From NCBI GenBank assembly GCA_900554135.1, contig USFU01000059.1, positions 1 to 9,142 on the forward strand: a stretch of 9,142 nt of DNA. The letters run 5' to 3'. This stretch comes from an uncultured Collinsella sp. Lineage in GTDB: Bacteria; Actinomycetota; Coriobacteriia; Coriobacteriales; Coriobacteriaceae. The notes below the pieces were generated by a model. It had not been told where the DNA came from and did not search any database. It was given only the letters and a program-made list of their open reading frames with translations. Below, one piece after another: positions 1 to 5,594 of this stretch (position 1 is its first letter; every line of letters begins with the position of its first letter). The translations under genes and the position numbers were made by a program.

Positions 1-695
1 GGGGCGAGATGGGTCAGCGAAATAGACTGGCCGCCGTACTGGGAGGAAGCAACCTGGGCGATGATCTGCGTCGCGATATTGCAGGCGGTCGAGAAGCTGT
101 GCGGCTTCTCAATCAGCGTGCCCGAAATAACAGTGCCGTTCTGGAGCATGTCCTCCAGGTTCACCAGATCGCAGTTGTGCATGTGCTGGGCAAAGTAGTC
201 GGAATCGTGGAAGTGGATCAGGCCCTCATTATGGGCGTCCACGATATCCTGGGGCAGCAGCACGCGCTGGGTCAGGTCCTTGGAGATCTCGCCGGCCATG
301 TAGTCACGCTGGACGGAATTGACGGTCGGGTTCTTATTGGAGTTCTCCTGTTTGACCTCTTCGTTATTGCACTCGATGAGCGACAGGATCTTGTCGTCGG
401 TCGTGTTCTTCTGGCGCTTCAGGCTCTGAACATAACGGTAGATAATGTAGTGGCGGGCGACCTCGTAGCAGTCGAGACGCATAATCTCGTCCTCGACCAG
501 GTCCTGGATCTCCTCGACCGAAACGGTATGGCCGGCGTTCTCGCATGCCTCGGCGACGTTTTGCGCCGCGTAAATCACCTGACGGTCGGTAAGGCGAGAG
601 CCCTCCTGGACCTCCAAGTTGGCAGCGCGAATCGCATTGACGATCTTATCGATGTCAAAGGTAACCTCGGTACCGCTGCGCTTGATGATCTTCAT
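1..695 (-). CDS. nrdD: Anaerobic (class III) ribonucleoside-triphosphate reductase, large subunit, 5' part only
   Basis: Reduces ribonucleoside triphosphates to deoxyribonucleotides with a glycyl radical, the DNA-precursor route of strict anaerobes (family knowledge). The reading frame is open from the ATG at 695-693 to the window edge, giving 231 codons of a protein usually about 700 or more residues long. Residues 1 to about 90 form an ATP-cone (begins MKIIKRSGTEVTFDIDKIV), the allosteric nucleotide-binding module. The NrdD core follows with NSNKNPTVNSVQRDYMAGE (about 119-137), HFHDSDY (about 161-167), NCDLVNLEDMLQNGTVIS and SSQYGGQS (about 217-224), all highly typical. The C-terminal zinc site and glycyl-radical motif lie outside the window. 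The start is supported by an AAGGAG at 706-711, ten bases upstream. A promoter with paired NrdR-box-like sites lies about 240 bp upstream. The identification is near certain; whether nrdG follows cannot be seen. Confidence 0.96.
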   Translation of the reverse strand, partial: MKIIKRSGTEVTFDIDKIVNAIRAANLEVQEGSRLTDRQVIYAAQNVAEACENAGHTVSVEEIQDLVEDEIMRLDCYEVARHYIIYRYVQSLKRQKNTTDDKILSLIECNNEEVKQENSNKNPTVNSVQRDYMAGEISKDLTQRVLLPQDIVDAHNEGLIHFHDSDYFAQHMHNCDLVNLEDMLQNGTVISGTLIEKPHSFSTACNIATQIIAQVASSQYGGQSISLTHLA

Positions 696-926
696 CCTCT
701 TGCCTCTCCTTTGCCTCTTTCGCGTCGTGGCCTCATTGCGCTTTAGAGCCAAACGATGCCTGACAGGGCTTGCCCCTGCCTTGCGACGCCGCTGCGCAAT
801 CTGTGTTCTCGATAACCATAAGTCTTCATGCGGACAATCTTCATAGCCGATCAAGCGACCCAAAGGTCTATCCGAATGAGGTAAGTAGGGTTCTCGTTCT
901 CTGTCCGCCATCTATCATACGTCAAA
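696..926 (-). other. Long 5' leader of nrdD
   Basis: If transcription starts about 7 bases after the predicted -10 box, the nrdD mRNA carries an untranslated leader of about 230 nt. It holds no convincing gene and no riboswitch class I recognise. A small hairpin (7-bp stem GGCAGGG/CCCTGTC, loop GCAAG, at 762-780) lies about 65 nt before the start codon, and the last 25 nt are purine-rich with the Shine-Dalgarno. The length is unusual for a simple leader, so a closer promoter or a regulatory RNA role remains possible. Confidence 0.4.
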
Positions 927-930
927 GGCG

Positions 931-946
931 CATCTATATCCTGTAT
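931..946. promoter_or_regulatory. NrdR box 2 (weaker match, correct phase)
   Basis: CATCTATATCCTGTAT matches about 10 of 16 NrdR consensus positions, including the central CTATAT and the GT half. Its centre is 32 bp from that of the strong box (16-bp spacer), the three-helical-turn spacing known for tandem NrdR boxes. It overlaps the predicted -10. The sequence match alone is modest; the spacing is what makes it credible. Confidence 0.55.
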
Positions 947-962
947 TCTTTTTTTAAGTCAA
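933..962 (-). promoter_or_regulatory. Predicted nrdD promoter (-35 TTGACT, -10 TATAGA)
   Basis: On the minus strand TTGACT (957-962) and TATAGA (933-938) are separated by 18 bp, a good sigma-70-type match pointing at nrdD. One NrdR-like site abuts the upstream edge of the -35 and a second covers the -10, which is the expected geometry for NrdR repression. The start site was not measured. Confidence 0.6.
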
Positions 963-978
963 ACACAACATATAGTGT
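963..978. promoter_or_regulatory. NrdR box 1 (strong match)
   Basis: ACACAACATATAGTGT matches the NrdR-box consensus acaCwAtATaTwGtgt at 15 of 16 positions. It is symmetric beyond the core (AAACAC...GTGTTT, 961-980). NrdR is the ATP-cone repressor of ribonucleotide reductase genes, and its sites usually occur in pairs. It sits directly upstream of the predicted nrdD -35, which supports both the site and the promoter. Confidence 0.75.
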
Positions 979-1179
979 TTCAGCAGGTCAAAGCAATTAG
1001 TCATTTTGCAGACGCATTATAAATGAGGGGTATTTGACAAGTCGGTAAAACGTTACCAACACGGCTACCTGCATGGCAGTTATAAAACCCCCTTAGTCAA
1101 GCCGCTGACAAATCCTACTAAAACCAAGCTGCTCACGCCAAAAGAATCCAAAAGATTATGCTTGACCAACATGTTGCGG
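979..1179. other. Non-coding stretch upstream of the nrdD control region
   Basis: About 200 bp without a credible gene on either strand. It contains a dyad GGTAA-N4-TTACC (1044-1057), an isolated minus-strand TATAAT (1016-1021) without a good -35 at normal distance, a tandem near-duplicate of 10 bp (CCAAAAGAAT/CCAAAAGATT, 1138-1157) and a 10-bp palindrome CAACATGTTG (1167-1176). Overlapping open frames here are short and have no family features. Confidence 0.4.
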
Positions 1180-1259
1180 TCGAATGCCGGCGGACGGAGC
1201 GACAGGACTGCAAACGCTCGGAAGACTACAGCCCCGGCGCCCCGTCCGCCGGCATTCGA
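1180..1259. repeat. 18-bp perfect inverted repeat around a 44-nt loop
   Basis: TCGAATGCCGGCGGACGG (1180-1197) is matched exactly by its reverse complement at 1242-1259. The loop holds a smaller dyad, GAGCG (1197-1201)/CGCTC (1215-1219), whose first base competes with the last pair of the outer stem. The element starts 11 bases after the stop codon of the small membrane protein gene. It has no U-run on either side, so it does not look like an ordinary intrinsic terminator. It could be a 3'-end-stabilising structure, a small structured RNA or a mobile-repeat (REP/MITE-like) unit. Confidence 0.7.
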
Positions 1260-1270
1260 TGGGCGAGGAG

Positions 1271-1741
1271 CTATTTCTTCTCTTCGCGAGCTATCATGCG
1301 GCCGAGAGCCGCTGTAAAGGGATCGAGCAGCACGCCGGCGATAACCACAAAAGCCCATCCCTTTGTGACAAGGCCTGCCCAACGCGCGAAGAACGTACGG
1401 CCTGCAATCGTTCCGAATCCTCCCTGGAAGGCAATCTCACCAAAACCGATCACCATAAAAAGGAGCGTGGCACCGATGACCGTACCGGCAATCTTGTGTG
1501 ATGCACTCCCCTGCTCAAAACCAAAAAAGTCCAGGCACATACCAACCGTTTTGCCAAACAGCGGGAGTGCGCTCAGAACCTCGGCGATCACCGTGGCCAC
1601 GATAAGTTGCCCCCAAAAGCCCGTGGGGCTCGTCAGATCCAAGCCAGATGTCCCTTCAATGATGGGGAGAAATGCGCAAAGCAATAGCGGATTAAAGAAG
1701 CCGTTGAGAATACCGATAACGCGCCTGACAGGTAACTTCAT
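1271..1741 (-). CDS. Small four-helix membrane protein of unknown function
   Basis: I do not recognise this 156-residue protein. The sequence shows four hydrophobic stretches, about residues 8-28, 42-63, 84-105 and 130-148. A basic N-terminus (MKLPVRR) and charged C-terminus (REEKK) suggest both ends are cytoplasmic. Small residues and GxxxG-like spacings (GTVIG, GFGEIAFQGGFG, GTIAG) indicate tightly packed helices. The frame stays open upstream to 1942, but the ATG at 1741-1739 is the natural start: it has AAAGG nine bases upstream, and the extra N-terminal residues would be low-complexity sequence read through the MFS gene and its terminator. It follows the MFS gene behind a terminator-like hairpin, so it may be expressed at low level with the operon or separately. 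An accessory role for the transporter is only a guess from position. Confidence 0.7.
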   Translation of the reverse strand: MKLPVRRVIGILNGFFNPLLLCAFLPIIEGTSGLDLTSPTGFWGQLIVATVIAEVLSALPLFGKTVGMCLDFFGFEQGSASHKIAGTVIGATLLFMVIGFGEIAFQGGFGTIAGRTFFARWAGLVTKGWAFVVIAGVLLDPFTAALGRMIAREEKK

Positions 1742-1764
1742 AGCCGTAAGCCTTTCAAAGTCAT

Positions 1765-1801
1765 TGATAGAAAGAGGGCCGCCGGCATATGTCGGCGGCC
1801 C
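1765..1801 (-). terminator. Intrinsic terminator-like hairpin after the MFS gene
   Basis: GGGCCGCCG (1776-1784) pairs perfectly with CGGCGGCCC (1793-1801), and the stem can extend inward through GC and a wobble pair. Read on the minus strand it is followed by CTCTTTCTATC, a moderately U-rich tail. It lies 40 bp after the MFS stop codon and 34 bp before the next start codon. It probably reduces transcription into the small membrane protein gene. Confidence 0.7.
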
Positions 1802-1841
1802 CGATAAAACATGATGTGCGGCAAAACAGCTACTCGAGCGG

Positions 1842-3041
1842 CTACTCCGCCTCGCCGCCGGCCGCCATCTTCTCGGCCTCGGCAAGCTGGGCCGGGGTGA
1901 GCTTGCGATACTTAATGGCGCCAAAGACGACACAAGCCGCACAGACGATCATGCCGGCGATGAACTTCTGGTCAATCGTTGAACCAAACGGCGACGTCAC
2001 GGCCTCAAACACAATGGGAGACAGTGCCATGCCAAAGTTGATGCCGCCCATGCCAATGGCGAGGTTAAACGCACGTCCCTCGGGGGCAGAGTTGCCGGCG
2101 GCAAAATTGCCCTCCAGCGGCACGTAGGTCTCCTTGCCCAGCGCAACGACAAAGCCCGCAACGCACAGCACCATAAAGGCGGGCGCAACCAGCGTCAGGC
2201 CCAGGCCAACGAGCGTCACGCCCCACGCGATCGGCATAGCCAGGTTCTTGAACTTGGCAAACAGCGGACCGACCAGAAGACCAGCCGCAATACCGGCAAC
2301 GGTCATAACGGTAGAGGCAAGACCGGCCTCCACGGTACCGCCAAAGCCGCGACCCACAACAAGCAGCGAAACGTTGGAGCTGAATAGCTGGAACGTAAGT
2401 ACGAACACAAAGCTCATGAGCGTGATAATCGCGACCTCTTTAGGCATATTGGCAAACACATTGACCTTGCGCTTGGGCTCAAGATGACCCTCGGGAAGGC
2501 AAACAGCCTCGATCACGATGAAAATGATCATGATGAAGTACGCCGCATAGCTGTGGAACCACTCGGCAGAACCCAAGATGCCGGAAACCATCGTCCAGAT
2601 AATGCCGCCCAGTGCAACAAAAGTGGAGTAGATGCCCATGACAAACGAGCGCTGCTTGCCACCGAAATAGTCGGCGATCAAGGCGTCGGTCGAGTTCTGG
2701 ACGGCGCCGAGACCAAGGCCCATGACAGCAGAAGCCGCTAAGACCTGGCCGAGCGAGTCGTGGAACACCAGCACCGAGGCGCCTGCCAGCATCACGATAA
2801 CGTGACCGACGAGCGTCGTCTTCTTCTTGGACACGCGAGAGGCAAGCTGTGAAGAGACGAGCATGGCGGACAGTGCCATCATCAACGGGATGATGCCGAT
2901 GATCATCTGAACGGCAGCGATGTTCTCGTTGGGAAACGCCGCCGCGACAGAGGCCACGATGGGGACGGGCACCAACATGCCCATAATGCACATGGCGGCA
3001 GCATAAATGCCCACCAGGTACTTGATCTTGGTTTTATCCAT
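1842..3041 (-). CDS. Major facilitator superfamily (MFS) transporter
   Basis: A 399-residue integral membrane protein with the length and pattern of a 12-helix MFS carrier. Hydrophobic helices start at about residue 8 and run to about 375, with a hydrophilic central loop around 192-212 (LEPKRKVNVFANMPKEV) between the two six-helix halves. The loop between helices 2 and 3 (SSQLASRVSKKKTT, about 63-76) is a degenerate form of MFS motif A. ADYFGGKQRS (about 123-132) and the second-half EGRAFNLAIG (about 331-340) are conserved-looking cytoplasmic segments. The start ATG has AAGGA seven bases upstream. It lies 74 bp after the acyl kinase gene with a terminator-like hairpin between. Context suggests it imports the substrate or exports an acid or other product of the upstream enzymes; the substrate cannot be read from the sequence. 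It could also be a drug-efflux-type MFS unrelated to the pathway. Confidence 0.9.
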   Translation of the reverse strand: MDKTKIKYLVGIYAAAMCIMGMLVPVPIVASVAAAFPNENIAAVQMIIGIIPLMMALSAMLVSSQLASRVSKKKTTLVGHVIVMLAGASVLVFHDSLGQVLAASAVMGLGLGAVQNSTDALIADYFGGKQRSFVMGIYSTFVALGGIIWTMVSGILGSAEWFHSYAAYFIMIIFIVIEAVCLPEGHLEPKRKVNVFANMPKEVAIITLMSFVFVLTFQLFSSNVSLLVVGRGFGGTVEAGLASTVMTVAGIAAGLLVGPLFAKFKNLAMPIAWGVTLVGLGLTLVAPAFMVLCVAGFVVALGKETYVPLEGNFAAGNSAPEGRAFNLAIGMGGINFGMALSPIVFEAVTSPFGSTIDQKFIAGMIVCAACVVFGAIKYRKLTPAQLAEAEKMAAGGEAE

Positions 3042-3060
3042 GATCCATCCTTACACTTAG

Positions 3061-3102
3061 AGAAAAGGGTCGGAGCGGCCAGACATCACCAGCGGCCGCC
3101 CC
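3061..3102 (-). terminator. Terminator-like hairpin between acyl kinase and MFS genes
   Basis: On the minus strand GGGGCGGCC (3102-3094) pairs with GGCCGCTCC (3080-3072) through nine pairs including one G-U, with a 13-nt loop. GACCCTTTTCT follows. The U-run is short and offset by a few bases, so it is likely a partial terminator or a processing/stability element between buk and the transporter. Confidence 0.5.
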
Positions 3103-3115
3103 AAACACAGCACTA

Positions 3116-4228
3116 TCAGTCGTTGAATCCGGTGAACACGGGCTCTCCGCTGTACACGAGCGCTTCCTCGACACCATCGAGCACGCGGCAGGCGCCAGAC
3201 GCCATCGCCTCGAGCTCGAACTCGCCGGGATAAGCCGACACGGGGGCGATCCAAGAGCAGCATTCCTCAATCGAGGCAACAAGCTCCTTGCTGTGGACCA
3301 TGCCGCCTCCGAGCAAAATGCCGTCGACGTCGCCCTTCAGCACACAGGCCATCTCGCCGATCCACTTGCAGATTTGGTAAACCATTGCATCCCAGGCGCG
3401 GGCTGCAGCCTTATCGCCCGCAGCGGCACGCTCGCACACCTTGATGGCATCGGAGGTACCCAAAAGATCGACAAAGCCGCCGGTCTTCATGCAATGGGCG
3501 CGGGCGACATCAAGGCCGTGTTCCGCGGTGTACTTTGCGACCTCGATCGCGGGAACCGATCCGCAGCGCGTCGGTGCCATGGGGCCCTCGCCGCCGACGA
3601 TGTCGTTGCCGTCCACCATCTTGCCCTTAAGATGAGCCGAGATAGAGATGCCGCCGCCGATATGGCAGACAATAAAGTTGCACTCGTCATATGCACGACC
3701 GAGCTTTGCCGCATGGCGGATGGCGGTCTCTTTGAGATTAAGGGCGTGCAGGTGCACGTTTCGATACACGCCCTTAATGCCCGTCATACGTGCGAGGTCG
3801 CACAGCTCGTCGGTATCGGGAGGATTCACCACAAAAGAGGGCTTTCCCGTCTTTGAGGCGAACTCATGGGCAATCTGGGGACCCAGCTGTGCCGGGTGTT
3901 GAATGCCGTTCGCGCCGATGCGGGCATGCTCGAGCATGACCTCATTGATGACATACGTACCGCCGGGCAGCGAAAGCAAGCCACCGCCGCGACCGACAAA
4001 TGCATCAAAGTCCTCGAGCTTTAGGCCCGCCTCCTCCAGTGCTCCAAGAATCAGATCGCAGCGGTACGGCATCTGAGCCGAAACCCCATCGAACTGGGCA
4101 AGGTCCTTCGCATCGTGCGCAACGTTCTTGCTGACCTTGCACTCATCGCCCTCAAAAACGCCCACCTTCGTGGAAGTGGAACCCGGGTTGATTACCAGGA
4201 CGCGCCAGGGAGTCTTTTTATCGGACAT
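3116..4228 (-). CDS. buk: Butyrate kinase family acyl kinase
   Basis: Converts an acyl-phosphate plus ADP to a carboxylic acid plus ATP (reversible) and belongs to the acetate/butyrate kinase branch of the ASKHA fold. At 370 residues it is close to the usual 355-360. Motifs in order: the phosphate-binding loop INPGSTSTK (13-21); GGGLLSLPGGTYVIN (81-95); VNPPDTDEL (134-142); HIGGGISISAH (189-199), the adenosine/phosphate region; GGEGPMAPTRCGSVP (212-226), where butyrate kinases usually have a D-x-x-GEGPFSPERSG-type segment; LLGGG (315-319); and YPGEFELEAMASGACRVL (333-350), a Buk hallmark. A perfect AAGGAGG (4237-4243) lies within the 3' end of the upstream pta-like gene, only 3 bp separate the two frames, and translational coupling is likely. 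Cytosolic. Family members accept C3-C5 and branched acids, so the true acyl group is unknown. Confidence 0.92.
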   Translation of the reverse strand: MSDKKTPWRVLVINPGSTSTKVGVFEGDECKVSKNVAHDAKDLAQFDGVSAQMPYRCDLILGALEEAGLKLEDFDAFVGRGGGLLSLPGGTYVINEVMLEHARIGANGIQHPAQLGPQIAHEFASKTGKPSFVVNPPDTDELCDLARMTGIKGVYRNVHLHALNLKETAIRHAAKLGRAYDECNFIVCHIGGGISISAHLKGKMVDGNDIVGGEGPMAPTRCGSVPAIEVAKYTAEHGLDVARAHCMKTGGFVDLLGTSDAIKVCERAAAGDKAAARAWDAMVYQICKWIGEMACVLKGDVDGILLGGGMVHSKELVASIEECCSWIAPVSAYPGEFELEAMASGACRVLDGVEEALVYSGEPVFTGFND

Positions 4229-4231
4229 ACC

Positions 4232-5239
4232 TTAAGCCTCCTTAAGCGCCTGGGCGCGCACGCAGCTCATCACCACGTTGCCGACGATCTCGTCAACGGG
4301 CGCAGAGCGCGAGCAATCGCACACGATCTTCTTGAAGCCCTGAAGCATGGGGCCGTAGGCATTAGCACCGGTCAGATTCTGGATAATCTTGACGCCGATA
4401 TTGCCCACGTTGATATCGGGCCAGATGACCACGTTGGCTTGGCCCGCAACAGCGGACTCACGATGTACCTTCTTGGCCGCAACCTTGGGGTTAATCGCCG
4501 AATCAAACTGGAACTCGCCGTCGATGGCAAGGTCGGGACGGCGATCGTTGGCAATCTCGCGAGCACGGCGCACTTTGTCGACAAGCTCGTTGTCCATCGA
4601 ACCGTCAGTCGAATGCGAAAGCAGCGCGCAACGGATATCCCATCCGGTCAGCGAGCGCACCGTTTCACTCGACGAAATCGCAATCGAGGCAAGCTCCTCA
4701 CTCGTGGGGTCAACGCAAACGGCAGAATCGCCAAAAGCCAAAAGGCCGCCTTCGCCGCCGTTCCAGTTGGGAATGTCGGCGATACCGCACGAGCTCACGG
4801 TGTCCACCCCGTCGGCAAGGCCGACGATAGCCTGTCCCGCTAGGATGATGTCGCCCGTGGCGTTATCGATGCCGGCGAACATTACGTCGACATCGCCGAG
4901 CACCTGCAAAATCAGGGCGCGCTCTAGCGGGCGCGTCATACGGCGCGCGGCACCCTTGGGCTTAAACTTGCAATCAGGATGCGAAAGGTAGCGCTCACAG
5001 CAGGCGGCGTTCGCCTCCTCGTCGGTCACATCGACAATCTCGATGCCGTCAAGGGAGATACCGCGCTCATCGGCAAGCTCCTTGAGCTTGCCGCCGTCGC
5101 CGACCAGCACACATTCGGCAAGATGCTCGGCGGCGATCTTTGCGACCGCCTGCATCATGGTCTCGTTTTCGCCCTCGGGAAAAGCAACGCGCATAGGCTT
5201 GGCGGCAGCCTGCTCGCGCAGGGTCTGCATCAGGTCCAT
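4232..5239 (-). CDS. Phosphate acetyl/acyltransferase (Pta family)
   Basis: Pta/Ptb-family phosphotransacylases exchange an acyl group between a thioester (normally CoA) and inorganic phosphate, giving acyl-phosphate. The 335 residues match a short single-domain Pta. Visible motifs: MRVAFPEGEN (16-25); FAGIDNATGDIILAG (121-135); GDSAVCVDPTSEELASIAI (160-178); LLSHSTDGSM (206-215), at the place of the family's LSxSTKGS; and the strongly diagnostic C-terminal block from ESAVAGQANVVIWPDINVGN (261-280) through GPMLQGFKK (296-304) to SRSAPVDEIVG (310-320). By sequence it looks more like acetyl-type Pta than classical Ptb, but its partner is a butyrate-type kinase, so propionyl, butyryl or branched acyl substrates are plausible. 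An acp gene lies five bases upstream. The homologous enzyme PlsX uses acyl-ACP, which raises the possibility of an ACP thioester as substrate here. The symbol is left blank because the acyl specificity is unresolved. Confidence 0.9.
   Translation of the reverse strand: MDLMQTLREQAAAKPMRVAFPEGENETMMQAVAKIAAEHLAECVLVGDGGKLKELADERGISLDGIEIVDVTDEEANAACCERYLSHPDCKFKPKGAARRMTRPLERALILQVLGDVDVMFAGIDNATGDIILAGQAIVGLADGVDTVSSCGIADIPNWNGGEGGLLAFGDSAVCVDPTSEELASIAISSSETVRSLTGWDIRCALLSHSTDGSMDNELVDKVRRAREIANDRRPDLAIDGEFQFDSAINPKVAAKKVHRESAVAGQANVVIWPDINVGNIGVKIIQNLTGANAYGPMLQGFKKIVCDCSRSAPVDEIVGNVVMSCVRAQALKEA
4237..4243 (-). promoter_or_regulatory. Shine-Dalgarno of buk embedded in the pta-like gene
   Basis: AAGGAGG, fully complementary to the anti-Shine-Dalgarno core, lies eight bases before the buk ATG and inside the last codons of the upstream gene. 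Ribosomes finishing the phosphotransacylase would re-initiate on the kinase, which fits a fixed ratio of two enzymes that hand over an unstable acyl-phosphate. Confidence 0.85.
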
Positions 5240-5244
5240 GGCAG

Positions 5245-5478
5245 TTACTCCATCTCTTCGGCAGTGCGCTCGATAAGCTCGCCGACGGTCTTCATGACCA
5301 TGACCTCGCGAACGGGGACCTCGGCATCGAGCTCGTTCTCGATCATGGAGGTCAGCGCGATCATCTTCATCGAGCCCTTGCCCAGGGTCTCAAACGTCGT
5401 CTCGGGAGTCACATCGCCGTCATAGTTGTAAGCGGACTTGGCAAAATCGCAGATCTGCTGAGTGAGTTCTTCGTTCAT
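5245..5478 (-). CDS. Acyl carrier protein with non-canonical G-S-M attachment motif
   Basis: A 77-residue acidic protein of standard ACP length. The attachment serine is Ser36 in TLGKGSMKMI (31-40). Helix II and the following segment (ALTSMIENELDAEVP, 41-55) and the C-terminal TVGELIERTAEEM (64-76) match ACP helices II-IV. In most ACPs the attachment motif is D-S-L; here the Asp is Gly and the Leu is Met, and a Lys precedes, so the acidic face used by partner enzymes is altered. Start ATG has AAAGG nearby. It follows a strong terminator-like hairpin by only 22 bp and precedes the pta-like gene by 5 bp, so it is translated with pta and buk. It probably carries the acyl or substrate group of this pathway rather than serving general fatty-acid synthesis. 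A phosphopantetheinyl transferase is encoded at 8299-8937. Confidence 0.88.
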   Translation of the reverse strand: MNEELTQQICDFAKSAYNYDGDVTPETTFETLGKGSMKMIALTSMIENELDAEVPVREVMVMKTVGELIERTAEEME

Positions 5479-5487
5479 GATGGTGCC

Positions 5488-5547
5488 TTTCTAAGATAAA
5501 AAGAGGGGCGGCCACGGCGGGCTGGAGACATGGGTCCCGCCGCGGCC
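5488..5547 (-). terminator. Strong hairpin with U-tail between DUF35 and acp genes
   Basis: GGCC-A-CGGCGGG (5510-5521) pairs with CCCGCCG-C-GGCC (5536-5547), 11 pairs with one internal mismatch and a 14-nt loop. On the minus strand the stem is followed within five bases by TCTTTTTATCTT. This is a textbook intrinsic terminator in the direction of the operon, yet acp starts 22 bp beyond, leaving no room for a promoter after it. It should therefore act as a partial terminator, an attenuator in a leader (see the promoter candidate just upstream) or a 3'-end-stabilising stem. Confidence 0.8.
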
Positions 5548-5565
5548 TAAGAGAGGAATCGAATT

Positions 5566-5594
5566 GTTAAAAGGGGTGAAAACCTAGTCGTCAA
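5566..5594 (-). promoter_or_regulatory. Possible internal promoter for acp-pta-buk
   Basis: TTGACG (5589-5594), within the last codons of the DUF35 gene, and TTTAAC (5566-5571) are spaced 17 bp on the minus strand. The -35 matches five of six and the -10 about four of six consensus bases. A transcript from here would begin just upstream of the terminator-like hairpin, making that hairpin a leader attenuator. Weak evidence from sequence alone. Confidence 0.3.

Noticed and set aside
9..746. Long plus-strand open frame opposite nrdD
   Set aside because: It is the antisense shadow of a clear NrdD coding sequence and has no domain features or ribosome-binding site of its own.
696..926. Cobalamin or other riboswitch in the nrdD leader
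   Set aside because: I found no recognisable riboswitch core motif, only one small hairpin; the leader is simply long.
1090..1128. Terminator-like element with GTCA/TGAC stem and GGGGGTTTT on the minus strand
   Set aside because: The stem is only four pairs with no clean extension, too weak to call.
1180..1259. Inverted repeat as terminal repeats of an insertion sequence
   Set aside because: Only 44 bp separate the arms, no transposase or flanking target duplication is visible; kept only as an unexplained repeat.
1158..1814. 218-codon plus-strand open frame across the small membrane gene
   Set aside because: Its composition is Pro/Ser/Lys-rich and low in pattern, it runs through the inverted repeat and the terminator, and the minus strand gives a coherent four-helix protein.
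1742..1942. N-terminal extension of the small membrane protein to 1942
   Set aside because: The extra 67 residues are Arg/Ser/Pro-rich, overlap the MFS gene and read through its terminator hairpin; the ATG at 1741 with AAAGG upstream is better.
3116..5478. Classical butyrate-producing ptb-buk operon
   Set aside because: None of the partner genes of the acetyl-CoA to butyryl-CoA route (thl-hbd-crt-bcd-etf) is present apart from an atypical thiolase, and an ACP and DUF35 protein are present instead.
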